From the NCBI GenBank assembly GCA_020725555.1, contig DYEU01000032.1, forward strand, positions 62,001 through 126,000: DNA of 64,000 nt. Direction: 5' to 3'. Each line of letters opens with the position of its first letter. Position 1 is the first letter of the stretch. Source of the stretch: Desulfatibacillum sp. GTDB lineage: Bacteria > Desulfobacterota > Desulfobacteria > Desulfobacterales > SpSt-501. The notes beneath the pieces were generated by a model. It worked only from the letters and a program-made list of their open reading frames with translations. It searched no databases and was not told the origin of the DNA. Shown piece after piece: positions 34,001-41,438 of this stretch. The position numbers were made by a program, and so were the translations under genes.

Positions 34001-34198
34001 GGAATCCTCGGGGAGAATTTCCCCAAGCCGCTCTCGTTCTACCTCGCCCGCTACGGGGAGTACCTCGAGGCCGTCAAGCGGCTCGCCTTCGCCGAAACCT
34101 CATCCCTCACCGCGCCGCCGCCGCGCCGCTACACGGTGAGGCCTCCCGTGCTGAAATGCCCCATCGCGCCGGGGAACCGGGAGGCGGACGTTCCTTGA
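31031..34198 (+). CDS. large membrane protein with PHP-like domain, function unknown
   Basis: A 1055-residue protein with no family I can name. Residues about 170-330 read like a PHP phosphoesterase barrel: FDDHVHD has the D-x-H-x-H motif (His178, His180), then SSHLIMDAWIKGI, His209 in VIHYYY where PHP enzymes have TDH, and GIEYY with Glu237. A charged helical stretch (about 330-400) and a second alpha/beta part (430-540) follow. Residues 686-845 hold about five membrane helices (FLPAFATFFFT, WWLLAYGGAVIWFAITG, LLDFLVKTVLL, VLYAVMALVNG, IPLAFAVNAAAGAVLAS). The C-terminus is helical and soluble. The start is uncertain; 31079 is an alternative and neither has a ribosome site. Confidence 0.75.
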   Translation: MRRIPGAASAAAHPALMEHAAKIPPLYFDRKDRDLIRIVNESLDTTRASRKRYFPYFHPNGIKELAESKGLRTAYAVAYLLSSLEVGGVEDRLRALRMLRMEVIDAAEGPLPKNTARVLLEIMKHLVRARGDERRQLELAHDFRLAASGKPRFIRRMLRRYHLLEMPEAWNQIAFDDHVHDVNTKGRKSSSHLIMDAWIKGIRRLRVIHYYYLEPRFAAELFEAARILEIDVRIGIEYYARFRGRYVQLIWVPRGFADSQAFLCFLEEPAVSHLMEAGRRAARWQQRSVMELLGKFNAVHRRAIEQRLGVELAPIAESEFLAFVGIGQKSKLHLSKFIEDRLVLALERRVAELRREFPAASAERRAEIERWVAEVNRLDLEAFVDGFLEPERNPEIRYPEQPSTDPDTPELLRLGPREILARLAALHSGYRITLNLTHLTAADVLELLYDCQGMITRLELFNLKDYTAGKTEHIGDIGRLMLAVNEGSVIHLKQVIREIIAGLSAADDPRSAAQAEKLRVILYDIESFTSYYAGRALKARIGSDSTGRSPRLPGMGIAVLETLPARARREVRRQDPAQSRMLLPVQMTVYKTVIHLPREAALSASREFNGFSGEPSWNPFGRNRVVRWQVETTQTRLAEPGNLVTLGGFRRSIDNGLRLEAREAAPRPALPPLSCLNSRLKNALKVLCGFLPAFATFFFTQPWWLLAYGGAVIWFAITGLRNILQSVLGGGGLRRSPLLNWSDYVSWSRLTDSLFFTGFSVPLLDFLVKTVLLDRGLGINTGNQPAVLYAVMALVNGAYLSSHNVLRGLPREAVVGNFFRSVLSIPLAFAVNAAAGAVLASAGVASPAAELQKWAAIISKASSDTVAGFIEGIADRRRNILLRLRDLRVKFGQLFETYAQLELIHPEVEVFTVLQETPAAERRSAGEARDLERIIMIHALDLLYFWMVQPRGRDALERFLQTLTEDERLIFASSQFTLQRCREISQLFLDGILGENFPKPLSFYLARYGEYLEAVKRLAFAETSSLTAPPPRRYTVRPPVLKCPIAPGNREADVP

Positions 34199-34232
34199 AC
34201 GGCCGGGGGGGTCGGCGCCGGGCACGGCGCGC

Positions 34233-34661
34233 TCAGCGGCGGCGGGGGCGAAGCGCCCGGTGTTCGCGCTCCAGTTCGGCGAGCAGCCGCTCCACGGTCC
34301 AGGTTTCCGATACGGGGGTGAGAACGGCCCAGAGGACGCCCTCGCCCCCGGCCCTGCGCCAGAGGGTCAGGAGACGGGCCAGGCCCGCCTGCGGGATCCC
34401 GGAGACGATCACGGCGCGCGGCAGATGGGAGGGGCGGCCCGCCCCGGTGCCGTCGGGGAGTTGAAGAAGCGCGGCGAGCGTGCTCGCGGCCTGCCCGGTT
34501 TCGACCCAGACCTTCGGCACCGCAGCGAGGCCGGCCCCGGAGGCGACGGCCGTGAAGCGGCGCGCGGCGGCGCGGGCGAAGCCGCAGAGCAGGAATTTCG
34601 GCGGCCCGTAAAGCGGTGTTTCGTCGGCGGCGAGTTTGGAGAACGTCCCCTCTTCGGTCAT
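34233..34661 (-). CDS. DUF3783 domain protein
   Basis: A 142-residue protein. The C-terminal half has the DUF3783 pattern: RAVIVSGI, then a central LARLLTLWRR helix, WAVLTPVSETWTVERLL and a closing LEREH. The function is unknown. AAGGA lies 9 nt before the ATG. It converges with the 1055-aa gene, 34 bp apart, and is followed upstream on its strand by a lipoprotein gene. Confidence 0.72.
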   Translation of the reverse strand: MTEEGTFSKLAADETPLYGPPKFLLCGFARAAARRFTAVASGAGLAAVPKVWVETGQAASTLAALLQLPDGTGAGRPSHLPRAVIVSGIPQAGLARLLTLWRRAGGEGVLWAVLTPVSETWTVERLLAELEREHRALRPRRR

Positions 34662-34686
34662 CCGGGAATTCCTTGGCGCGCCGGGC

Positions 34687-35220
34687 TCAGTAACCGATCC
34701 TCACGCCCACGCCGGCCCCCCCCGAGCCGATCCCGATCCCGATCCCGCTTCCGGCCCACGGATCCTCATCCAGCCAGGGCATGGCCGTCTGGATGAAGAC
34801 GATCCGGCGCTCCGGGTCGGCGCGGATCCCCGCGGAGAGGCTGGAGTACCAGACGCCGATCGTCTCTCCTTGAAGGTCCAGGATGTAGGCCCCGAAGGGA
34901 AAGCCGCCGGGCGCCGGAAAGCGCTCGACCAGCCCGACCACCTTCTCGAAGGTCTTGGACTGCGGGTCGACCTCCGTCCAGTGGATGTCCTCGACCCGCC
35001 AAGGCGGTTGGAGGCCGATCACGGCGTACGGGTTGTTCTCCTGGTAGTAGTACCAGTAGCGGTACCCGGGGTAGACGTGGAGGGTCTCAAACGCGCGGCC
35101 GACTTCCCGCGAGGCCCTCAGCGAGCCCCGGTTGCCGAACGCACAGCCGGAAACCGCCAAGACGACCGCAACCCCCAGGACCACGAGTGCCCGCGCGGTG
35201 GCCGCCCCTCGTTTCGTCAT
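34687..35220 (-). CDS. hypothetical lipoprotein
   Basis: A 177-residue protein. A signal peptide (ALVVLGVAVVLAVSGC) ends in a lipobox with the Cys near residue 25. The mature part is rich in aromatic residues (YPGYRYWYYYQENNPYAVIGL) and the tail is Gly/Ile-rich. It resembles no family I can name. The GGGGGAGG site precedes the ATG at 35220. It probably sits in the outer membrane; its partners are unknown. Confidence 0.72.
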   Translation of the reverse strand: MTKRGAATARALVVLGVAVVLAVSGCAFGNRGSLRASREVGRAFETLHVYPGYRYWYYYQENNPYAVIGLQPPWRVEDIHWTEVDPQSKTFEKVVGLVERFPAPGGFPFGAYILDLQGETIGVWYSSLSAGIRADPERRIVFIQTAMPWLDEDPWAGSGIGIGIGSGGAGVGVRIGY

Positions 35221-35329
35221 GGCCCACCTCCCCCGCGGATCCCCCGGGTCGTGCGGGGATCCGCCCTTGCGTTCCGAGGACAACGTAGCGCCGCTCGGCG
35301 CGCGAAGCAAGCCGCGGCCGGAGGGGGCC

Positions 35330-36244
35330 TCATCCGGGGAAGCACAGCCGGTCGCCGGCGGCGGCGAAACGGACGGCTTCCCCCAGTGCGGCGCGCAGCC
35401 GGCAGACCTCGGCCGCCCCCGAGCAGTGGAGCGGAAAGAGCGCGGCGGGCGCCTCGCGGGAGAGTGCCGCGATGGTGCGCTCCAGGCGCTCGTCGGAAGC
35501 CCCGCGCAGGTGCAGCCCGCCCACGATGCCGGCGATCCTGCGGTTTCCGAAACGCCGCCGCACCAGCCCCAGCATGCCCGCGATCCCGCCATGGCAGCAT
35601 CCCGTGACGAGCACCAGCCCCGCATCCCCCAGATCGGCGACCAGGCCGATGTCGTCGTCGATCTCGTCGCCGACCCGGCCGCCCGCCCCCGCGCGCAGGA
35701 ACCCTGCGGGCCTTTCCCAGGGCTCCCGCGGCGCGATCCCGCCGGTCGTCCACAGCCCCGGAGTCAGGACGAACGGCCCCGCCGCTTCGATCAGCTCCAC
35801 GCCCGCCCCCCGCACCTCGGCGGCCTCCAGGCCCGCCCCGATCTCGCTGAGCCGCGGCCGCGCGCGGTAGCGCGGCCCCCAGAACCGGGGATGGCAGACG
35901 ACCCGCCGCGGCCGCGGCGCCCCGGAGAGGAGCGCTTTCAGCCCCCCGGCATGGTCGTAATGGCCGTGGCTCAGGACGACGTCCGCGATCCCCCCGGGGT
36001 CGATCCGCAGGGCGTTGAGGTTGTGCCGCAGGACCGCGCCGCTTTGGCCGGTGTCGAAGAGGACCGTCCGCTCGCCGCGGGCGCCCTCGGCGTGAAGCAG
36101 GAGCGCCAGCCCGTGTTCCGCGCGCAGGTCGCGGGCCTCGACGCGGTTGTCGACGAGCAGGGTCACGGTCAGCCGCCGCAGGGGCTCCTCTCCTCCCCCG
36201 GCGTCCCCGGGCCCCGCGGCGGGCGACGGCGGCTCAAGGGGCAT
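35330..36244 (-). CDS. metallo-beta-lactamase-fold hydrolase
   Basis: A 304-residue MBL-fold protein. SHGHYDHAGGL is the HxHxDH metal site, GCCHGG supplies another ligand His and LHCSG a last one. The layout (VLFDTGQSG, LRHNLNALRIDP, GGLHLRGASDERL) matches the COG1237 group of MBL enzymes, which includes dihydropterin-pathway phosphate synthases. The start at 36244 overlaps the stop of the PPDK-like gene as ATGA, so both proteins are made together. Confidence 0.85.
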   Translation of the reverse strand: MPLEPPSPAAGPGDAGGGEEPLRRLTVTLLVDNRVEARDLRAEHGLALLLHAEGARGERTVLFDTGQSGAVLRHNLNALRIDPGGIADVVLSHGHYDHAGGLKALLSGAPRPRRVVCHPRFWGPRYRARPRLSEIGAGLEAAEVRGAGVELIEAAGPFVLTPGLWTTGGIAPREPWERPAGFLRAGAGGRVGDEIDDDIGLVADLGDAGLVLVTGCCHGGIAGMLGLVRRRFGNRRIAGIVGGLHLRGASDERLERTIAALSREAPAALFPLHCSGAAEVCRLRAALGEAVRFAAAGDRLCFPG

Positions 36245-39213
36245 CACGGGCCTCCCTCCCCTTCCTCCCCCGGGAGCAGCATGACCCCCTCCCCCCGCAA
36301 GCCGTCGATGCCGATGCGAAGGGGCCGCTCCCAACGGAGATGGAGAAGCGTCTCCGTTTCCGCCACGGTCGCGGCGGCGCTTCGCAGCCGCTCCCAGCGG
36401 ATGAAGGCCTGCGACCCGTAGGGGACGGTGAGGCAGCCGATGTGGAGGGAGGTGACGTTCTGGAAAAAATGGGTCCCCTGGGCGGGCTCGACGTTGAAGC
36501 CCTTGAGCCCCACCTCGACCAGCACCCGCACCCCCGAAATCTGCGCCCAGCTGACCCCGATCCCCATCGACGGGTCGGTCGACCCCCAGCGGCCGAACCC
36601 GACGAGAGCGTAAGGGCGCCGCTCCTCCACCAGACGGCGGTTCACCTCGCCGATCTCGCCGGCGATCTCCCGGGTCCGGGAGACATCGAAGGCCTCGGGC
36701 TTGACGCACAGGAGGTCGCAGACCCCCTGCACCCAGCCGTTTCCATGGGCGAGGTGCGAGTAGCAGAAGGCGCGCTCCTTGAGTTCCTCGGGGATCGCCA
36801 CCCGTTCCCAGCGGTGGCGCGAGGCCATCGGCCGCAGCTGAAGCGGGTAGAAGACGGGGCGCCCCTCCTCGGGCAATTCGCAGGCAAACTCGATCTCGAC
36901 CGGGATGCGCATGGAGCGCTCGCAGGCGGTCAGCAGCGCGGCAAGAAGCTCGCCAAAGCGCATCCGGGCGTCGCGCAGCACCTTCTGGAAGGTCACGATC
37001 CGCGGCCCCTCGTAAAAGAAGCTGTCCACGAGCAGCCCGCTGTCGGACTGGTAGACCGAGGCCACCTTCTGCAGGACGCCGTCGGCCTCGGCGGCCGCAA
37101 GCGGCAGCAGGCGCAGGCGCTCCATCGCGGCCGGGTTCCGCGGCTCCGGGACCGGCGCCATGTCCAGGGCGTAGAAATGCTTCTGGGTGAAATAGAGCCA
37201 GTCGCGCATGTCGGCGAACTGCGGCAGCAGGAGGGGGTAGCGGGGGCAGAACCGCACGATCGCCCCCCCTTCGACGACGGTCTTGCCCAGCCCGAGGGCG
37301 ACCTGCGCGACCCCGTCCTCCGGCTTCATGTACGAGAGGGGGTAGAAGTTCCGGCTCTGCGCCACCCCCGAGAAGGTGGGGTAGAACCACGGCCCGCGGC
37401 GGCTCCCGCCCAGCGTCTGCACGACGACGGACATGCGCTCGTCCTCCAGCCGGTAGCCGGTCTGCCGAAAGTAGGCCCGGGGATTTTCGCCGAAGGTGGA
37501 AGCCCAGACGAGCTTGAGGGCGGCGAGGAGCGAGGCGAGGCGCTCCGCGATCGTCTCCTCGCTGTTCGGCAGCATGTAGGTCGCGTAGATCCCCGCCAGC
37601 GGCAGGTTGTGGGAGTCCTCGAGGATCGAGGAAGAGCGCACGGCGAGCGGCTCGCCCACGGCCTGCAGCCAGGCCCGGAGGTCCTCCACGAGCTGCGGCC
37701 GGAGCCTTCCCTCGAGGAAGCGGCGCCGGAGTTCCGCGGGCTCGAGTCCGCCCTCGAGCGCGGGCTCCCAGAGGCGGTTGTCCTCCATGAAATGCACGAA
37801 CTCGTTGGCGCAGACCACGAGCGTCGGCGGGATCTGGATCGCCATCGCCGGGAACTGCGCGCGGAACTCCAGGCGCGAAAGCAGGTAGCGCAGAAACCCG
37901 ATGCCCCGCGCCTTGCCGCCGAGCGAGCCCTCCCCCAGGCGCATGAACTGCAGCTCCTTCGGGTTGCGGCCGGGAAGGAAGCGCGTGATGATGTCGCTTT
38001 GCTTCTCGTAGAGGACGGTTTCGATGACCCGGATCAGAAAGGACCGCAGCTCCTCGGCGTCCCGGAAGTCCTCCACGCGCTTGGGGTAGAGCTGCTCGGC
38101 GATCCGGATTTCGGTGCGGGCCATCATCCAGTGGGAAAAGTGCTGCCGAGCGGCGTGGTAGAGGAGCGAGGCGGCCGGCACCTCGCGCAGCCGGTCGAGG
38201 AGCTCGCGGGGGTTCCCCGCCCGGGCGATCTCGCGGCCGTCGGGCAGGCGGAAGATGAAATCCCCGAACCCCAGGGCCTCCCGCAGGAACCGCTGCAGGT
38301 CCTCCATGAGGCGCGTGGAGTTCTTGTCGATGAAATAGGCCTGAAGCGCCTCGGCCCGGGCGCGGTTCGTTTCCGGCTCGGCCGACTGGATGCAGATCGG
38401 CAGATCGGGCATGTCGCGGCGCAGCAGGCGCACCAGCGCGAAGCCCGCCTCGGCGTCCGGCCGGCCCTCCCGGCGGAAGCGTACGTCGGTGATCACCCCC
38501 AGCATGTAGGGCCGGAACCGGCGGTAGACCTCCACCGCCTCCTCGTAGCTCGAGGCCAGCAGCACCTTGGCCCGGGAGCGCATGCGCAGTTGGCGGTGGA
38601 AATGGTTGAGGCCCTCGTCGATCAGGCGCCGCGTGAGGTCCATGATCGCCGTGTAGATCACCGGCAGGAAGGTGGACACGTGGGCGACAGAATCCTCCAC
38701 GAGCAGGACCACGCGCACGCCGCCGGCCTGGGTGTCGTGGTCGGCGTTCATCCGGTCCTCGAGGGACTTGACGATGGCCACGAGCAGCGTGGGGTCGTTC
38801 TGCCAGAGAAAGAGCCGGTCGACGCCCGGGAGCGCCTCCCGCTCCCCCAGCCGCGCAAGCACGCCGGGATCGGTGACGAGCAGCACGACCGGCAGCTCCG
38901 GCCGCAGGGCCTTCACGCGGGGGGCAAGGTCGAGCGCGAGGTCCGCCTCCTCGTGCACCACGGCGAGCACGAGATCGACCGCGGCATTGGCGATGACCTC
39001 GAGGGCGCGCTCGATGCTTGCGACCTTGCGGATCAGGGGCACCGTGGAAAGCCCGCGGTCGGCGTACTGCTGCCAGATGCGCTCTTCGAGGGTGCCGTCC
39101 TCCTCGATGATGTAGGCGTCGTAGACGCTCGAGACGAGAAGGATCTCCCGGATCCTGCGGGTCATGAGCGAACGGAAGGTATCGAAGCGGTGCTGCAGGC
39201 TGTCGATGTCCAC
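36244..39213 (-). CDS. PPDK/PEP-synthase ATP-grasp protein with two receiver-like domains
   Basis: A 989-residue protein with a GTG start at 39213, preceded by GGAAAGGA at 5-nt spacing. Residues 22-155 and 167-310 read as receiver-like folds: the second has LLVEDS, an Asp in GVITDVRF and a Lys in YFIDKNST, the first lacks a clear phospho-Asp. Residues about 425-690 are the PPDK N-terminal ATP-grasp (GSLGGKARGIGFL, EPLAVRSSSILEDS, LAGIYATY), continuing to IEFACEL and PLQLRP. There is no phosphohistidine domain or PEP-binding barrel. A C-terminal domain of about 200 residues (GFGRWGSTDP, GTHFFQNVTS) ends it. It cannot make PEP; a regulatory or ATP-dependent role is inferred. Confidence 0.85.
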   Translation of the reverse strand: MDIDSLQHRFDTFRSLMTRRIREILLVSSVYDAYIIEEDGTLEERIWQQYADRGLSTVPLIRKVASIERALEVIANAAVDLVLAVVHEEADLALDLAPRVKALRPELPVVLLVTDPGVLARLGEREALPGVDRLFLWQNDPTLLVAIVKSLEDRMNADHDTQAGGVRVVLLVEDSVAHVSTFLPVIYTAIMDLTRRLIDEGLNHFHRQLRMRSRAKVLLASSYEEAVEVYRRFRPYMLGVITDVRFRREGRPDAEAGFALVRLLRRDMPDLPICIQSAEPETNRARAEALQAYFIDKNSTRLMEDLQRFLREALGFGDFIFRLPDGREIARAGNPRELLDRLREVPAASLLYHAARQHFSHWMMARTEIRIAEQLYPKRVEDFRDAEELRSFLIRVIETVLYEKQSDIITRFLPGRNPKELQFMRLGEGSLGGKARGIGFLRYLLSRLEFRAQFPAMAIQIPPTLVVCANEFVHFMEDNRLWEPALEGGLEPAELRRRFLEGRLRPQLVEDLRAWLQAVGEPLAVRSSSILEDSHNLPLAGIYATYMLPNSEETIAERLASLLAALKLVWASTFGENPRAYFRQTGYRLEDERMSVVVQTLGGSRRGPWFYPTFSGVAQSRNFYPLSYMKPEDGVAQVALGLGKTVVEGGAIVRFCPRYPLLLPQFADMRDWLYFTQKHFYALDMAPVPEPRNPAAMERLRLLPLAAAEADGVLQKVASVYQSDSGLLVDSFFYEGPRIVTFQKVLRDARMRFGELLAALLTACERSMRIPVEIEFACELPEEGRPVFYPLQLRPMASRHRWERVAIPEELKERAFCYSHLAHGNGWVQGVCDLLCVKPEAFDVSRTREIAGEIGEVNRRLVEERRPYALVGFGRWGSTDPSMGIGVSWAQISGVRVLVEVGLKGFNVEPAQGTHFFQNVTSLHIGCLTVPYGSQAFIRWERLRSAAATVAETETLLHLRWERPLRIGIDGLRGEGVMLLPGEEGEGGP

Positions 39214-39265
39214 GGGGGTCCTTTCCACGCCGGGGGCAGGGGGCACACCTCCCGCCCTGTTTCGA

Positions 39266-39295
39266 CTTATAGATTGCCGCATCCGGCCCTGGCAA
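39266..39295 (-). promoter_or_regulatory. sigma-70 promoter of the PPDK-like gene
   Basis: Minus-strand TTGCCA (39290-39295) and TATAAG (39266-39271), 18 bp apart, each 5 of 6. The leader is about 46 nt. Confidence 0.7.
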
Positions 39296-39508
39296 GACCG
39301 CGTCCCGGAAGGAGGCGGCGGAGACGGCCGCAGGGCCGGGACCAAGACCGCTTTCCCGGCGCCGGGGCGCGGTGATGACTTTTTCCTCACCGGGGAATCC
39401 CGCCCCGCCCCGGCGAAGACCCGCAGCCCCCGCAAAGGTTCCTTCCGCGCAGATGGATCGCGTGCCATTTCCAACGGTTCGGGAGACGACGGCCCCCGCC
39501 AGGGGTCC

Positions 39509-39524
39509 TGGCACGGCTCTTGAT
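39509..39524 (+). promoter_or_regulatory. possible sigma-54 promoter of the CxxC gene
   Basis: TGGCACG-N4-TTGAT: the -24 element is perfect and the spacing is right, but the -12 GC is GA. It lies 135 bp before the gene at 39659. Confidence 0.4.
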
Positions 39525-39658
39525 TACCCCGGTTGCGCAGTTCACGCCCTGCCGGGCGCCCGGGACTTGGCAGGCGGCGGGAGGCTGAGGCCCCCGACCG
39601 CCGGCCCGGACGCGCGCGGCGCTTTGGAAACCCTATCCCATGCGAAAGGAGACCGCGC

Positions 39659-40009
39659 ATGCACCCCGAAACCCTCCGCCACGCGAACCCCTTCCCCCCG
39701 ACCGCGGCCGTGGAACAGGAAGCCTTCGAGGCCCTCCTCCGGGCGAGCCTGTGCGCCAACTGCCGGCACCAGGACGGCTGCGCGTTTCTGGCGCAAACGC
39801 GGGTCCCGATTGTCGTGTGTGAACTTCATGCCTGCGGCGCCCCGGAGACACCCCGGCTGCGGCTGCTGCGAACCGCTCCCGCGCCGGCGGCCGCCGGGGG
39901 CGAGGGCGAGGCGGAAGCGGCCGGCCTGTGCGCGAACTGCGACCACCGGAGCGACTGCCGACTGCCGAAGCCCGCCGGCGGGGTCTGGAGCTGCGAGGAA
40001 TACCGCTGA
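39659..40009 (+). CDS. small protein with two Cys-rich metal-binding motifs
   Basis: A 116-residue protein. AAAGGAG precedes the ATG. The region is duplicated: CANCRHQDGC...VVCELHAC at about 40-65 and CANCDHRSDC...WSCEEYR at the C-terminus. Each CxxCx5C plus a later Cys could bind zinc or an Fe-S cluster. The linker is Ala/Gly-rich. The function is unknown. Confidence 0.7.
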   Translation: MHPETLRHANPFPPTAAVEQEAFEALLRASLCANCRHQDGCAFLAQTRVPIVVCELHACGAPETPRLRLLRTAPAPAAAGGEGEAEAAGLCANCDHRSDCRLPKPAGGVWSCEEYR

Positions 40010-40048
40010 AGGCGGCCGCACCCCGCGCGGGGAAGCTCCGCGCCGGTT

Positions 40049-40077
40049 TTGCCTTTTTCCCCGCAAGCGGATAGACT
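40049..40077 (+). promoter_or_regulatory. possible sigma-70 promoter of glutamate dehydrogenase
   Basis: TTGCCT (40049-40054) and TAGACT (40072-40077) with 17 bp spacing, each 4 of 6. Transcription would start near 40084. Confidence 0.5.
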
Positions 40078-40116
40078 CGGGGGAAACGATCCCCGCATGC
40101 AGGAGAACCCCGGCCG

Positions 40117-41400
40117 ATGAGCGAGACCTTGAACCCCTTCGAAACGGCCCAGGCCCAGTTCGACCGCGTGGCCGAGATGCTGGGCCTGGAGCCCGGCGTG
40201 CGCGAGCTGTTGCGCTGGCCGATGCGCGAATTTCACTTCACCATCCCGGTGCGCATGGACGACGGCACGATGCGGGTGTTCCGCGGGTTCCGCATCCAGC
40301 ACAACGACCTGCGCGGGCCGGCCAAGGGCGGCATCCGCTTCCACCCCCAGGAGACCGCCGACACGGTGCGCGCCCTGGCGACCTGGATGACCTGGAAATG
40401 CGCCCTGGTCGACATCCCCCTGGGGGGCGGCAAGGGGGGCGTCGTCTGCGACCCCCGGCGCCTGTCCCCGCGCGAGCAGGAACAGCTCTGCCGCGGCTGG
40501 GTGCGGCAGGTGTTCAAGAACGTCGGGCCGCAGCTCGACGTCCCCGCCCCTGACGTGATGACCAACGCCCAGCACATGCTCTGGATGCTCGACGAATACG
40601 AAACGCTCGCCGGAGGACACTACCCGGGGTTCATCACCGGCAAGCCGATCGGCATGGGCGGCTCTCTCGGGCGGCGCGAGGCGACGGGCTACGGGGTGAT
40701 GTACTGCGTGCGCGAGGCGCTCAAGCGCCGGGGGCGGGGCGTGAACGGCCTGACCGCCTCCTTCCAGGGCTTCGGCAACGTCGCCCAGTACGCCGCCCGC
40801 TGGTTCACCCGGAACGGCGGCACGGTGCTCTGCGTGAGCTGCTGGGACGGCCGCGAAAACACCGCCTATGCCTACCGCAAGGCGGACGGCGTCGACCCGG
40901 AGTTTCTCGCCTCCATCACCGACCCCTACGGCGCCATCGACCGCGACCGGGCCCGCGAGGCGGGCTACGAGGTGCTCCCGGGCGAGGCGTGGATCCGCCA
41001 GCCGGTCGACCTCCTCGTCCCCTGCGCCCTCGAGCACCAGATCCACGCCGGCAACGTGGGTGAAATCAGCGACCGCGTCTTCCTGATCGCCGAGGGGGCC
41101 AACGGCCCCACCACCCCCGACGCCGACCGTGTCCTTCAGGAGCGCGGGATTGCGGTGATCCCCGATTTCCTCTGCAACGCCGGCGGCGTGACCTGCTCGT
41201 ACTTCGAGCAGGTGCAGGCGAACATGAACTTCTACTGGGAACGAGAGGAAGTCCTGCAGCGGCTGGACGGGTTCATGACGCGCGCCTTCCACGCCATGGC
41301 GGATCTCGCCGAACAGCGGCGGGTGTTCAGCCGCGATGCGGCCTACATGATCGCCGTCGACCGCGTCGCCCAGGCGGCCCGGCTCCGCGGCCGGGTCTGA
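40117..41400 (+). CDS. gdhA: glutamate dehydrogenase (Glu/Leu/Phe/Val family)
   Basis: A 427-residue enzyme that interconverts glutamate and 2-oxoglutarate. Substrate-binding Lys70 is in RGPAKGGIRFHP, Lys94 in TWKCALVD and catalytic Lys106 in PLGGGKGGV; the conserved PAPDVMTN and the Rossmann motif QGFGNVAQ follow. The length suits the hexameric class of about 420 residues; coenzyme preference (NAD or NADP) cannot be read. GGAGAACCCCGGCCG precedes the ATG. Confidence 0.92.
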   Translation: MSETLNPFETAQAQFDRVAEMLGLEPGVRELLRWPMREFHFTIPVRMDDGTMRVFRGFRIQHNDLRGPAKGGIRFHPQETADTVRALATWMTWKCALVDIPLGGGKGGVVCDPRRLSPREQEQLCRGWVRQVFKNVGPQLDVPAPDVMTNAQHMLWMLDEYETLAGGHYPGFITGKPIGMGGSLGRREATGYGVMYCVREALKRRGRGVNGLTASFQGFGNVAQYAARWFTRNGGTVLCVSCWDGRENTAYAYRKADGVDPEFLASITDPYGAIDRDRAREAGYEVLPGEAWIRQPVDLLVPCALEHQIHAGNVGEISDRVFLIAEGANGPTTPDADRVLQERGIAVIPDFLCNAGGVTCSYFEQVQANMNFYWEREEVLQRLDGFMTRAFHAMADLAEQRRVFSRDAAYMIAVDRVAQAARLRGRV

Positions 41401-41438
41401 TCCGAGCGGGTCGGGCCCCTCCCGCATTTCCGGCGACG

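Larger units (their letters stand above)
39214..39658. other. intergenic region, 445 bp
   Basis: It separates the divergent PPDK-like and CxxC genes. It contains the promoter at 39266-39295 and a sigma-54-like site at 39509. Bases 39300-39500 have open frames but no coding pattern or RNA structure that I could support. Confidence 0.5.

Noticed and set aside
35330-39514. 1394-aa open frame on the minus strand
   Set aside because: Only the part below 36244 is the real MBL gene; the rest overlaps the PPDK-like gene in another frame and is Arg/Pro/Gly-rich noise.
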